DNA of 23,146 nucleotides, from positions 1 through 23,146 of the forward strand of contig CAZOWM010000049.1 of the NCBI GenBank assembly GCA_964583615.1. The letters run 5' to 3'. Origin of the DNA: CAZOWM01 sp964583615 (GTDB lineage: Bacteria; Spirochaetota; B62-G9; DRHN01). Of this stretch, positions 15,731 through 23,089 are shown one piece after another (positions within the stretch are counted from its first letter, which is position 1; each line of letters begins with the position of its first letter). Made by a program: the position numbers and the translations under genes. The notes beneath the pieces were generated by a model. That model did no database searches. It worked only from the letters and a program-made list of their open reading frames with translations, and was not told the DNA's origin.

Positions 15731-18054
15731 GGGCGCTTCTCCTCTTTCAGTATTCTCCACACCTTTTCCCGGGTGATGGGAAGGTTGTATACACGTATTC
15801 CGATTGCATCGAAGAGTGCGTTCGCAACAGCGGGCGCAGGCCCGTTTATCGCGATCTCTCCCACGGATTTCGCTCCGAATGGGCCGGTTTGTTCTTCGGA
15901 GGGAACGATAATGGTCACGATTTCGGGAATATCCGGTGCAGTGAATATCTTGTAATCCCAGAAACGGGAGTTTACCATCTTGCCCCGTGTGTCGAAAATA
16001 TAATCTTCGGTGAGCGCATAGGTGAGGCCCTGTACAACGGATCCCTCGATCTGCCCCTCCACAAGGACGGGGTTTATCGGCTGCCCGCAGTCGACTGCTG
16101 AGACGAACTTCACGACTTTCAGCGAACCTGTTTCTGTGTCGACTTCCACCTCCGCGAACTGGGCGATGAAGGGTGGTGGAGAAACAGAAGAGGTGTGGGA
16201 CGCACCTGCCTGTATCTGAAACTGCTCGTCACTGTACATGGTGTGTAGTGCGATGTCTGCATAACCGATCTTTTTCCTGGTTTTTTCGTCACGAACCGTC
16301 CCGTTTTCACACCTGAGATGTGCGCTCTCGGATGCGAGAATTCGGGCCGCCGCTTCCACAATCTGCATTTTTAGCTTTTGCGCGCACTTCTGCACCGCGC
16401 CTCCTGAGATATAGGTGGTCGATGATGCGTAAGCGCCGACGTCGAAAGGTGTGAGGTCTGTGTCTGAAGACAAAACGATGATCTTTTCCGAGGGCACAGC
16501 GAGCACTTCCGCCGCAATCTGGGAGAGAATTGTGTCGGAACCAGTACCTATATCGGTCGCGCCAACGAAGAGATTAAAGCTGCCGTCCTCGTTCATTTTC
16601 ATAGACGCGCTTCCCATATCGATCTTGGCGATCCCTGACCCCTGCATGGCCACCGCCATTCCGACTCCCCTGACACGGTTTTTTCCCGTTATGATATGTT
16701 TCCCTCTTTTTTCTCGCCACCCGATCGCTTTTGCGCCTCTATCGATACACTCCTCCAGCTTGCATGAACGGATGGACTGCTTTACTCCCTCTTTACCCTC
16801 TCCCAAAGCTTGAAACACGGGAGATGTCTCCCCTTCTTTGATGTGCCATTTCTTGATGTAGGCGAGAATGTCCTGGCCGGTTTTTGCTGTGATCATATCA
16901 ATCTGCTGATTGAAGGCAAAATAACCCTGCGTTGCTCCGTAGCCTCTGAATGCGCCTCCAACCGGGAGGTTTGTGTACACCGATTCTCCGTAAAAATGTA
17001 TATGTTCGATTTTGTTGAACAGTGGAAGCACCTTTGCCCCCACATTGGAGAGGACGGTGAGGGCGTGCGGCCCGTAAGCTCCGGCGTTGAGCCTCACATC
17101 CATCGAGAGTGCGGTAATCCTTCCGTCATTTTTCACTCCTGTGCGGAGCCTGATTCTCATTTCGTGTCTCGTTCTGGAGGCGACGAAAACTTCTTTTCTC
17201 GAAAGAACGATCCTGGAGGGCCTCCTGTTTCTCCACGTCACAAGCCCAGCAAGGGGCTCGAGGAACACCTCCTGTTTTCCGCCGAATCCCCCGCCTATCC
17301 GCGGTTTGATGACCCGTATGTGCTGAAGGGGAATTCCGCAGACCATGCTCACGATTCTTCGGGCGTGAAAGGGGACCTGTGTGGACGTGATGAGTACGAG
17401 TCTGCCCTGTTCGTCGAAATGCGCCCGCACGGCATGTGGCTCAATTGCGCAGTGAGAAACAATCTGAGTGTTGTAGGTGTGATCTTCAATGAAATCCGCG
17501 TCCTTGAACCCCTTTTCCAGATCACCGAAGCTCATCGTGATCTCTGCGGCGACATTGTTTCCAGGATCATATACCGCAGGAATCTTTGCGTGTTCGTCAT
17601 CTGTGTGAAGGCGGCTCGCATCATGGTTTTTCGCCTTTTCCATATCGAATAGTGCGGGAAGAGGAGCGTACTCAACTTTAATCGCGTCTGCCGCTCTCCG
17701 TGCGGTATCCGCATCCTCCGCTGCCACGAGCGCAATCCGGTCTCCGACAAACCTCACCTTCCTGTCGAAGAGTACAGTGTCGTAGGGTGAGGGTTCGGGA
17801 AAACCCTGTCCTGCCGTCGTGTGGAGTACCCTTGGCACGTTCTGGTAGTGAAGTACATCAACGACCCCGGCGAGAGCGTACGCCTCCGTTGCATCGATGG
17901 AAACGATTTCCGCGTGCGCGACAGGCGAATATAAGACGGCACAGGAAAGCTCGTTTTCCACTCTGAAATCGTCTGTGAACTGTCCAGTGCCTGCTGCAAG
18001 GGCAAGGGCGTCGACCTTGGGAATGGACTTTCCGATGTTGATGTAGCTACTCAT
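15727..18054 (-). CDS. xdhA: Xanthine dehydrogenase-type molybdopterin-binding subunit
   Basis: This 775-residue subunit holds the molybdenum active site. Visible motifs are VGDRIALV (103-110), the glycine loop IGGGFGGK (253-260), VGGAFRGYG (365-373) and, near the C-terminus, AKSVGEIAINGP with the conserved catalytic glutamate at 733. The frame runs up to 18078, but the ATG at 18054 (MSSYINIGKS) follows GAGGAGG at about ten bases and overlaps the FeS stop by eight bases, so I use it. It ends four bases inside the amidohydrolase start. It forms an enzyme with the FeS and FAD subunits upstream and probably hydroxylates hypoxanthine/xanthine or a related purine. Relatives in this cluster type are often called selenium-dependent hydroxylases; nothing in this sequence proves selenium. 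Confidence 0.93.
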   Translation of the reverse strand: MSSYINIGKSIPKVDALALAAGTGQFTDDFRVENELSCAVLYSPVAHAEIVSIDATEAYALAGVVDVLHYQNVPRVLHTTAGQGFPEPSPYDTVLFDRKVRFVGDRIALVAAEDADTARRAADAIKVEYAPLPALFDMEKAKNHDASRLHTDDEHAKIPAVYDPGNNVAAEITMSFGDLEKGFKDADFIEDHTYNTQIVSHCAIEPHAVRAHFDEQGRLVLITSTQVPFHARRIVSMVCGIPLQHIRVIKPRIGGGFGGKQEVFLEPLAGLVTWRNRRPSRIVLSRKEVFVASRTRHEMRIRLRTGVKNDGRITALSMDVRLNAGAYGPHALTVLSNVGAKVLPLFNKIEHIHFYGESVYTNLPVGGAFRGYGATQGYFAFNQQIDMITAKTGQDILAYIKKWHIKEGETSPVFQALGEGKEGVKQSIRSCKLEECIDRGAKAIGWREKRGKHIITGKNRVRGVGMAVAMQGSGIAKIDMGSASMKMNEDGSFNLFVGATDIGTGSDTILSQIAAEVLAVPSEKIIVLSSDTDLTPFDVGAYASSTTYISGGAVQKCAQKLKMQIVEAAARILASESAHLRCENGTVRDEKTRKKIGYADIALHTMYSDEQFQIQAGASHTSSVSPPPFIAQFAEVEVDTETGSLKVVKFVSAVDCGQPINPVLVEGQIEGSVVQGLTYALTEDYIFDTRGKMVNSRFWDYKIFTAPDIPEIVTIIVPSEEQTGPFGAKSVGEIAINGPAPAVANALFDAIGIRVYNLPITREKVWRILKEEKRP

Positions 18055-18514
18055 TTTCCCGCATCCTCCTCGCAGCAAGCCGGACCGCCTGGACGATCTT
18101 TACATACCCGGTGCAGCGGCAGAGGTTTCCATCGAGTGCTCGTTTTATAGCTTCGTCATCCGGGTCGGGATTTTTTAAGAGGAGCGCGTATGCGGCGAGG
18201 ATCATACCCGGAGTACAGAAGCCACACTGAATCGCACCTGTCTCGGTGAAGGCACGCTGTATCGGATGCGGGGAGTGAATGTCTCCGAGCCCCTTTACGG
18301 TGAGAATATCCTTTTCTGCAGCGGAAGCTGCGAGGACCTGGCATGAGTTGACCAGTTTTCCGTTGAGAAAAACGACACAGGAACCGCACTGTCCCTCCCG
18401 GCAACCCTCTTTGACTTCAGTGTACCCGTGTGCTCTCAGCACTTCGAGAAGTGTGGATCTCGAACCGAAGGAAATTGTGCGGTTTTTTCCGTTTATTCGA
18501 AAGGACGCTTCCAT
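18047..18514 (-). CDS. xdhC: Xanthine dehydrogenase-type 2Fe-2S subunit
   Basis: This 155-residue electron-transfer subunit has both 2Fe-2S clusters of the family: C38, C43, C46 and C58 in EGCREGQCGSC...C, and C97, C100, C132 and C134 in QCGFCTPG and CRCTGY. Length is standard. The ATG follows AGGAGATAGACG, with the FAD subunit's stop three bases upstream, and the gene overlaps the molybdopterin subunit by eight bases, as expected for subunits made together. It passes electrons from the molybdenum site to FAD. I use the E. coli gene name, where XdhC is the iron-sulfur subunit; other species use that symbol for an unrelated chaperone. Confidence 0.95.
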   Translation of the reverse strand: MEASFRINGKNRTISFGSRSTLLEVLRAHGYTEVKEGCREGQCGSCVVFLNGKLVNSCQVLAASAAEKDILTVKGLGDIHSPHPIQRAFTETGAIQCGFCTPGMILAAYALLLKNPDPDDEAIKRALDGNLCRCTGYVKIVQAVRLAARRMRENE

Positions 18515-18517
18515 CGT

Positions 18518-19354
18518 CTATCTCCTCAGAACCTGTTCAAGCCCACGCTCGAGCCATACACCTGCGAGATGTCTCAGGTAATCGGCGCTCATAAACTTTT
18601 TATCGGTGAACTTGATGTCAAGATCACGACCAATCCCTTCAACCGAAACAGAAGAACACCGTTTTCCCCTGAGCGCATCTTCTATTTCGAAGAATCGCTT
18701 GAACTTCCCGGCGCATCCGACGATCACAACCCTCATGTCTTCGATCCTGTCGGTTTCCTCCCTGACGAGAATCGTCACGGTGAATGCGGGATAATCGAAG
18801 CTTGTTCGGGTTTCCCTGTAGTAATACGAGCGCCAGCCGCTCAAGGTGCACGTCACATCTGTGATGAGTGTGTGTTTTCTCAATTCCGGGCTCGTTACGT
18901 ATTCGAAAACGCGGAAAGTGCCGCGGTGTGCGCCCACCAGGGACACGGACGCATCGAGCGCGATAAGCGGCCCCATGAGATCCGACCATACGGGAAAATG
19001 TGCTGTACTTCCGCCTACGGTGATCCTGTTCCGCAAAGGAGTTGATGCGGCACGCGAGAGCGCCCGGCTGAGGATGTTTCCGTGGTCGAGAGATTCGATA
19101 TGTTCAAAAACCTCTGAAAAAGTCATGGTGGCACCGAATCGAACGCTGCCGTCTTTGTTGGAAAATCGGTCGAGCCCCAGGTAACCCAGTTCTATGAGCC
19201 CTCTGATCCTTCCCATTCCGCTTCTGATAATAGCGGTTCCTCCACCATGGGGAATCGTTTTCGGAATTTTCAACAGTTCCTCGATTTCAGTGATGGAGGC
19301 GGGAAAATACCACTGTATTTCGTTCATTTTCATATCCAGTGCGTAGAAGTTCAT
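18518..19354 (-). CDS. xdhB: Xanthine dehydrogenase-type FAD-binding subunit
   Basis: This 278-residue subunit shows the FAD pyrophosphate loop PHGGGTAI (35-42) and the second FAD motif NRITVGGSTAHFPVWSDLMG (109-128), both typical of the CO dehydrogenase/xanthine dehydrogenase flavoprotein subunit. It completes the three-subunit hydroxylase with the next two genes and is the first gene of the minus-strand purine operon. The ATG is preceded by GAGGA at seven to eight bases, and that site lies in a small inverted repeat. E. coli YgfM is a close alternative name. Nothing is missing relative to family length (about 270-290). Confidence 0.93.
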   Translation of the reverse strand: MNFYALDMKMNEIQWYFPASITEIEELLKIPKTIPHGGGTAIIRSGMGRIRGLIELGYLGLDRFSNKDGSVRFGATMTFSEVFEHIESLDHGNILSRALSRAASTPLRNRITVGGSTAHFPVWSDLMGPLIALDASVSLVGAHRGTFRVFEYVTSPELRKHTLITDVTCTLSGWRSYYYRETRTSFDYPAFTVTILVREETDRIEDMRVVIVGCAGKFKRFFEIEDALRGKRCSSVSVEGIGRDLDIKFTDKKFMSADYLRHLAGVWLERGLEQVLRR

Positions 19355-19359
19355 TCTAA

Positions 19360-19376
19360 TTCCTCAATGAGAGGAA
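19360..19376 (-). promoter_or_regulatory. Inverted repeat overlapping the ribosome binding site of the FAD subunit gene
   Basis: The minus strand reads TTCCTC, five bases, GAGGAA, then the start codon five bases later. The right arm is itself the ribosome binding site, so the hairpin could hide it, or the repeat could be an operator. A six-base stem is weak and may be chance. I found no convincing -10/-35 pair upstream of this gene. Confidence 0.3.
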
Positions 19377-19407
19377 AGTCAAAGAAATTTTCGTCATATC
19401 AATCGTC

Positions 19408-19638
19408 ATGGAGATTTATTTGACTCCCTGTGGCCTGGAGTTTACTATTGCACCGATGCGAGAAAAAGAAACCATTCCAAAATCCGCACCGAGGGATTAC
19501 TGCACGGTCATTGAATCTTTTCCGGTCCCTCCCACACAGAATATCTGCGATTCAATACGAGGGGAGCTCGAGGAAATGAATTCCTATCAGGAGGGCTTCG
19601 ATTTTCTTCAAGAGCGTATAGGCGGGCTTGTTTCCTGA
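19408..19638 (+). CDS. Small hypothetical protein (76 aa), uncertain
   Basis: This plus-strand frame lies between the purine operon and the broken symporter gene. The translation is hydrophilic with an acidic C-terminal half (IRGELEEMNSYQEGFDFLQE) likely to be helical. I do not recognise it. The first ATG has no ribosome binding site; an ATG at 19456 has GGAG about 18 bases upstream, too far to be convincing. It may be a real small gene, the tail of a lost gene in this decaying region, or chance. The 168 bases after it, up to the symporter start, are AT-rich and hold no gene. Confidence 0.35.
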   Translation: MEIYLTPCGLEFTIAPMREKETIPKSAPRDYCTVIESFPVPPTQNICDSIRGELEEMNSYQEGFDFLQERIGGLVS

Positions 19639-19752
19639 TTGAACTCACGCCTATCTTGAACGAATCCTGCAACAAAGGAAACTCTCAGAGATCAATGTAC
19701 GAAACAATAAAATACATATATACGAAATGTAAAAGAGGAAGATGTACTTATC

Positions 19753-19764
19753 AGAACCGGTTCT
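19753..19764. repeat. 12-base perfect palindrome upstream of the symporter gene
   Basis: AGAACCGGTTCT reads the same on both strands and lies about 42 bases before the symporter ATG, a reasonable place for a regulator binding site. No second copy was noticed in the window, so this is only a candidate operator. Confidence 0.3.
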
Positions 19765-19806
19765 CCGTGGTATCGTTATGCAATAAATGCTTTGTGTGGT
19801 GGAAGT

Positions 19807-20996
19807 ATGAACAAGTTTCTCATTCTGCTGGGGTTGTATATGGTCGCGGGCACCACGATTTCGATTATTGTATTTTGGGTGAAACAGACGGAAGAGGAGT
19901 ATTTTGTAGGTGGAAGACAGATCAATGGATTCGTGTCCTCGCTCACCTATGCATCCACGACATACTCCGCATTCATGATGGTGGGTCTTGTCGGGCTCGC
20001 CTTTCAGACCGGGGTGGGTACGTTTATATTCGAAGTTGCATATCTCGCAGGCACGATCCTCCTTCTTTCTCTGTACGGAAAAAAGATATGGAAAATGGGG
20101 AAGCAAAAGGGGTTCGTCTCTCCGATTGAGCTGCTCTCCTATAGGTATGGAAGAATTGCCGGTGTACTCGCGAGCTGTATCGCAATCGTTGCGCTGATCC
20201 CCTACACCTCGAGCCAGGTTATCGCGTTGGCATTGATTTTTCAGAGCTTTGGAGGTTTCAGGTTCGTATACGGGGTAGGCTTTGCTGCGATCGTCATCAT
20301 ACTCTGGACCCTCATCGGTGGGCTTCGGGGTGTCGCAATAACCGACGCAATCCAGGGCGTGTTCATGGTGTGCGCAGCATTTGCGGGGATTGTGTGGACC
20401 GGGAATCGCTACGGAGGATTGGAGCTTCTTCGATTTCCGTCGGAATTCTGGACGCCGGTCCGGTTCGTAAACTTCACCCTCCCGTGGTTTTTCTTCGCAC
20501 TCACCAATCCACAGGTCGTCCAGCGGCTTTTTATTCCACGGGACGAGCACTCATTCAACAGGATGGTGTTCTTTTTCGGCCTGTACGGGTTCATCTACAC
20601 GCTGATTGTCACGGGTATAGGATTTTCTGCACGCCACGGCGCTGTCGCAGGGCTCTTCCCGCTCGTCCAGGACAGAGATCGTGTCATCATCGAAATTTTG
20701 GGCCGCATGCATCCGTGGCTTTCGATTTCTCTTGCACTCAGCATCGTCTTCGCGTCTGTATCGACTGCGAACTCGATCATACTCACTCTATCGTCAATGG
20801 TCGTACGGGACATTTTTCGGCATCTTTTACTGGAAGAGGGGAGGGCCTTTCACCGCAGTTTTGACCCTTTTTTTCTGGTGCTGCAACCGCCATTGTGACT
20901 CGGGCGTTTGGGGTTCCTCTGAGCTCCGTGTACACGTTCGTCGTATCATTCGCAGTGTTTTTCAGCGTCAGCTTGCTGGAAAAACCTGGGCACTGA
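19807..20996 (+). pseudogene. Sodium:solute symporter (SSS family), internally deleted and frameshifted
   Basis: The ATG at 19807 (MNKFLILLGLYMVAG) begins a typical sodium:solute symporter with EEEYFVGGRQ, YASTTYSAFMMVG and many membrane helices, intact to STANSIILTLSSMVVRD near 20811. There the frame shifts. Family sequence resumes in another frame as FFGIFYWKRGGPFTAVLTLF, although about 50-60 residues normally separate these two blocks, so an internal deletion is likely. Near the T7 run at 20868-20874 the frame shifts again to SGAATAIVTRAFGVPLSSVY, followed by a last membrane helix and a stop (TGA 20994-20996). In the first frame the protein would stop early at 20898. Two lesions plus a deletion make a dead gene more likely than a base error. 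The original substrate is unknown; a purine or organic-acid role is speculation. Confidence 0.78.
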
Positions 20997-21002
20997 CCAC
21001 TC

Positions 21003-21233
21003 GTGTACATATATCCGTATACCGATCCCGAGGGAGAGAATGATGGGATCGTATCCCTTGAGAAATCCCGGAATAAGCAGTTTCCATATCAGAAGCCCGG
21101 TGAACACGAAGCTGACGATCGCCTTGAGCCCGGTCCATCATGCAAAGAGGAGGAGCAGCAGAACGATAACAACTGCCAAAAACGGGATGAATATGTAATC
21201 CTGACTATCGATACGTTCTTTTTCGAATAGCAT
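21003..21233 (-). pseudogene. YibE/F-family membrane protein remnant with nonsense codon
   Basis: Read on the minus strand, an ATG at 21233 gives a hydrophobic segment ending LLLLLFA, then TGA (21140-21138), then WTGLKAIVSFVFTGLLIWKL and FLKGYDPIILSLGIGI. The spacing and the motifs WxGLKA and GYxPI match the central part of YibE/F-family proteins, in which an arginine (RW) usually stands where the TGA lies; a single CGA to TGA change would explain it. The normal N-terminal domain is absent, the frame above the ATG is closed by stops, and the homology ends near 21018, next to the symporter stop. It is thus a fragment pasted tail to tail with the symporter pseudogene. The family call is from memory of its motifs. 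Confidence 0.6.
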
Positions 21234-21252
21234 TGTATGTCACTCTTAAAAT

Positions 21253-21281
21253 AAAAAGGGAGAGACAGCTCGGTCTCTCCC
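21253..21281 (-). terminator. Rho-independent terminator, minus strand
   Basis: A perfect 9-base stem (GGGAGAGAC / GTCTCTCCC) with a six-base loop is followed on the minus strand by TTTTTATTTT. It can end transcripts coming from the isomerase-like gene at 21621-22940, about 340 bases upstream, with no intact gene between. Confidence 0.75.
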
Positions 21282-21377
21282 AGGGTAGTGGATGTGGGTA
21301 TGAATTGAAATATCTTTTTGTGATATTTACCCCATAAATGTTAAAAAAGAATTAACTTCAAATGAAAAATGAATTAA

Positions 21378-21548
21378 TTCGAGCCCTTTTACCGGGGTGC
21401 GCAGGATGAAGCTTCAGGCATGGGCCTTGGGCTCGCAATCGTAAAAAAGGTTGTAGAAAACCACAGCGGTTTTATACGAGCGGAAAAAACAGGGAGACGC
21501 ATGAAGATGCATGTACACCTTCCCCTTTTCGGCCTCCCTCGCTCTTGA
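21378..21548 (+). pseudogene. Remnant of a histidine kinase ATP-binding domain (C-terminus only)
   Basis: Directly after a TAA the frame reads FEPFYRGAQDEASGMGLGLA and continues IVKKVVENHSGFIRAE to a TGA, 56 residues in all. These are the F box (FEPFYR) and G2 box (GMGLGLAIVK) of the HATPase domain of sensor histidine kinases, which normally end about 30 residues later, as here. The dimerisation, N-box and sensor parts are absent; the 90 bases upstream are AT-rich and show no kinase sequence. No start codon or ribosome binding site precedes it. It is the fossil tail of a lost kinase gene. It could once have belonged to a CbrA-like symporter-kinase fusion with the symporter upstream, but that is speculative. 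Confidence 0.75.
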
Positions 21549-21594
21549 TGGTTCGCATATCTTTGCCGGCTTTTGACCTACCAAAAAGGGCTGG

Positions 21595-21621
21595 GCACAC
21601 TGTTTTAGAGAGTGCTTTTTT
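21595..21621 (+). terminator. Rho-independent terminator, plus strand
   Basis: GCACACT and AGAGTGC pair with one mismatch around a seven-base loop, followed by six Ts. It lies about 47 bases after the kinase remnant's stop and probably was that gene's terminator. Its T run reaches the stop codon of the convergent isomerase-like gene. Confidence 0.5.
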
Positions 21622-22940
21622 CAGGCTTCGTCAATCTCGAGATCGAACACCTGAGCCATGAGTTTCAGCTCCACTTTTCTGTGGCCGGTGATGAGCAGCT
21701 CGTGATGGGAGGGAAGCTTCGACATGAGCCTGTGCCCGTCTGCCACTTTGATCACCGCGCCATTTCTGCAGTCAGATCCAGGATATTGGGAGTATCCTTC
21801 AAGCGTTCCCTCCACAACGAGAAGTTTTCTCAGCTTTGGGTCGAGCTTAGCCAGTGTGATGTCGCCCTCAGGAAGACGTGCATCGATTGCGGTTGCGTTG
21901 TCGTCGACGATCGCGAGCACTTTCGGCCTCAGTGTCCACTCCGTGGAAAATGAAGTGGGGAGGACCCCGAGATACCCGCAATGGACGACGAGCAGGTGGT
22001 TTTCCGGTTCGTCGATATCTGGAAATTTGTCGATCTTTTCGTGCTTCAGCGCAGCCATTCCCATGAGGAACGGATAAATGTTGCTCATCATGATTGGCAC
22101 ATCGAGGGATTTCTGAATGAGATATTTCGATATCAGCACCATCGTGTCTGCCTCGCAGGCCCATATCAGGCCTCTCTCCTCAAACAGCATGTTCCACGCC
22201 AGACAGGGAGTGGTGTCAGAATAGAAAGATTCGTTCAGGCAGTTCATACCTGCGCCCTTGATACGCTCGTCCGATACGACCTCACGTTTTACCGCAATGT
22301 AGATTTTGATTGCGCTGTTGAGGGCCTTTTGGGAGACACCATCAGTGGGAAGGCTCCACTTTTTCCACACCTCCTCCGCTTCTTCGTCGGTAATGTTTTT
22401 TGCGTCCTCAGCGAGCTTTTTGAAGCTCTTTTTCTCGATGTGTACCCCAAACCGTTCCTTGATGAGCTGCGTGCACTGTTCTCCCCACCAGTAGAACCTC
22501 TTGAAGATCGATGCCTGCATCCCCTCCCCGGGATTGTCCTGGAATACGAGGAACTTCGTGTCATGCATGTCGCGCTTGAGTGCGAGGCTCCTGCAGATCT
22601 TTTTCGTAAGATCGAGATTGTAGGGTGCGAATACATTTATCCCCTCAGAGCGAAGAAAACTCACGATTTCCCAGTCCCACATTGCCACGGTTCCGAACTC
22701 GGATGTGAGCACAAGAAAAGGGAGCTTCAGTTTTTTGATTTCATCGATTTTTTTGTAGGCGTCTCCGACCAGCTGGGGAAAAATAACCGCGTCAGCTTCA
22801 GGAAGAGACTCGCCGAGCTGAACAGGAACGAGAATCTCCGCTTCCTCAGCAAGCAGCTGTCTCAGTGTGCGAAGCTGGGTGTCGAACTCTTCATCCTTCC
22901 CGGATTGAAAGGAGAGCGGGATGAGGCGTGCCTTTATCAT
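21621..22940 (-). CDS. L-fucose/L-arabinose isomerase-like protein, function unknown
   Basis: This 439-residue cytoplasmic protein looks like the fucose/arabinose isomerase fold family that is often annotated as a hypothetical sugar isomerase. Supporting features are the N-terminal Rossmann-like half with LPEADAVIFPQLVGDA, the middle section GAGMNCLNESFYSDTTPCLA with CEADTMVLISKYL, and the C-terminal part with NHLLVVHCGYLG and VVEGTLEGYSQYPGSDCRNG. The last resembles the substrate end of L-fucose isomerases. AAGGAGG lies five bases before the ATG, the strongest ribosome binding site in the window, and a promoter candidate lies about 50 bases upstream. It stands alone, without sugar kinase or aldolase neighbours here, so its substrate cannot be inferred. 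The frame is intact. Confidence 0.8.
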   Translation of the reverse strand: MIKARLIPLSFQSGKDEEFDTQLRTLRQLLAEEAEILVPVQLGESLPEADAVIFPQLVGDAYKKIDEIKKLKLPFLVLTSEFGTVAMWDWEIVSFLRSEGINVFAPYNLDLTKKICRSLALKRDMHDTKFLVFQDNPGEGMQASIFKRFYWWGEQCTQLIKERFGVHIEKKSFKKLAEDAKNITDEEAEEVWKKWSLPTDGVSQKALNSAIKIYIAVKREVVSDERIKGAGMNCLNESFYSDTTPCLAWNMLFEERGLIWACEADTMVLISKYLIQKSLDVPIMMSNIYPFLMGMAALKHEKIDKFPDIDEPENHLLVVHCGYLGVLPTSFSTEWTLRPKVLAIVDDNATAIDARLPEGDITLAKLDPKLRKLLVVEGTLEGYSQYPGSDCRNGAVIKVADGHRLMSKLPSHHELLITGHRKVELKLMAQVFDLEIDEA

Positions 22941-22984
22941 TGTATCCTCCTTGGTAGGTCTCTTTTCCTCACGTATTGTTCCTT

Positions 22985-23014
22985 ATTGTATACTCATCGT
23001 CCCAGTCTTTTCAA
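22985..23014 (-). promoter_or_regulatory. Predicted sigma-70 promoter of the isomerase-like gene
   Basis: On the minus strand TTGAAA (23014-23009) is followed after 16 bases by TATACA (22992-22987), or after 18 bases by TACAAT (22990-22985). It lies 45-75 bases before the start codon in an otherwise gene-free stretch. Confidence 0.45.
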
Positions 23015-23089
23015 TCACTTTTCTCCAGAAAAACGGCCCTTTTCCTTTCCCGGTGCCATCGAGCGGCCAAAAGTAAGATGAAGATATTC

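Noticed and set aside
16810..17652. A 280-codon plus-strand open frame
   Set aside because: Antisense to the molybdopterin subunit; its translation is not protein-like.
19651..20550. A 299-codon minus-strand open frame opposite the symporter
   Set aside because: The plus strand encodes clear symporter helices here; the minus frame is rich in charged residues with no recognisable domain.
21138..21140. In-frame TGA in the YibE/F remnant as selenocysteine
   Set aside because: The family has no cysteine or selenocysteine here; arginine is usual, and the gene is truncated at both ends, so a nonsense mutation is simpler.
21981..23081. A 366-codon plus-strand open frame
   Set aside because: It covers both the isomerase-like gene and its promoter region on the opposite strand and has no domain.
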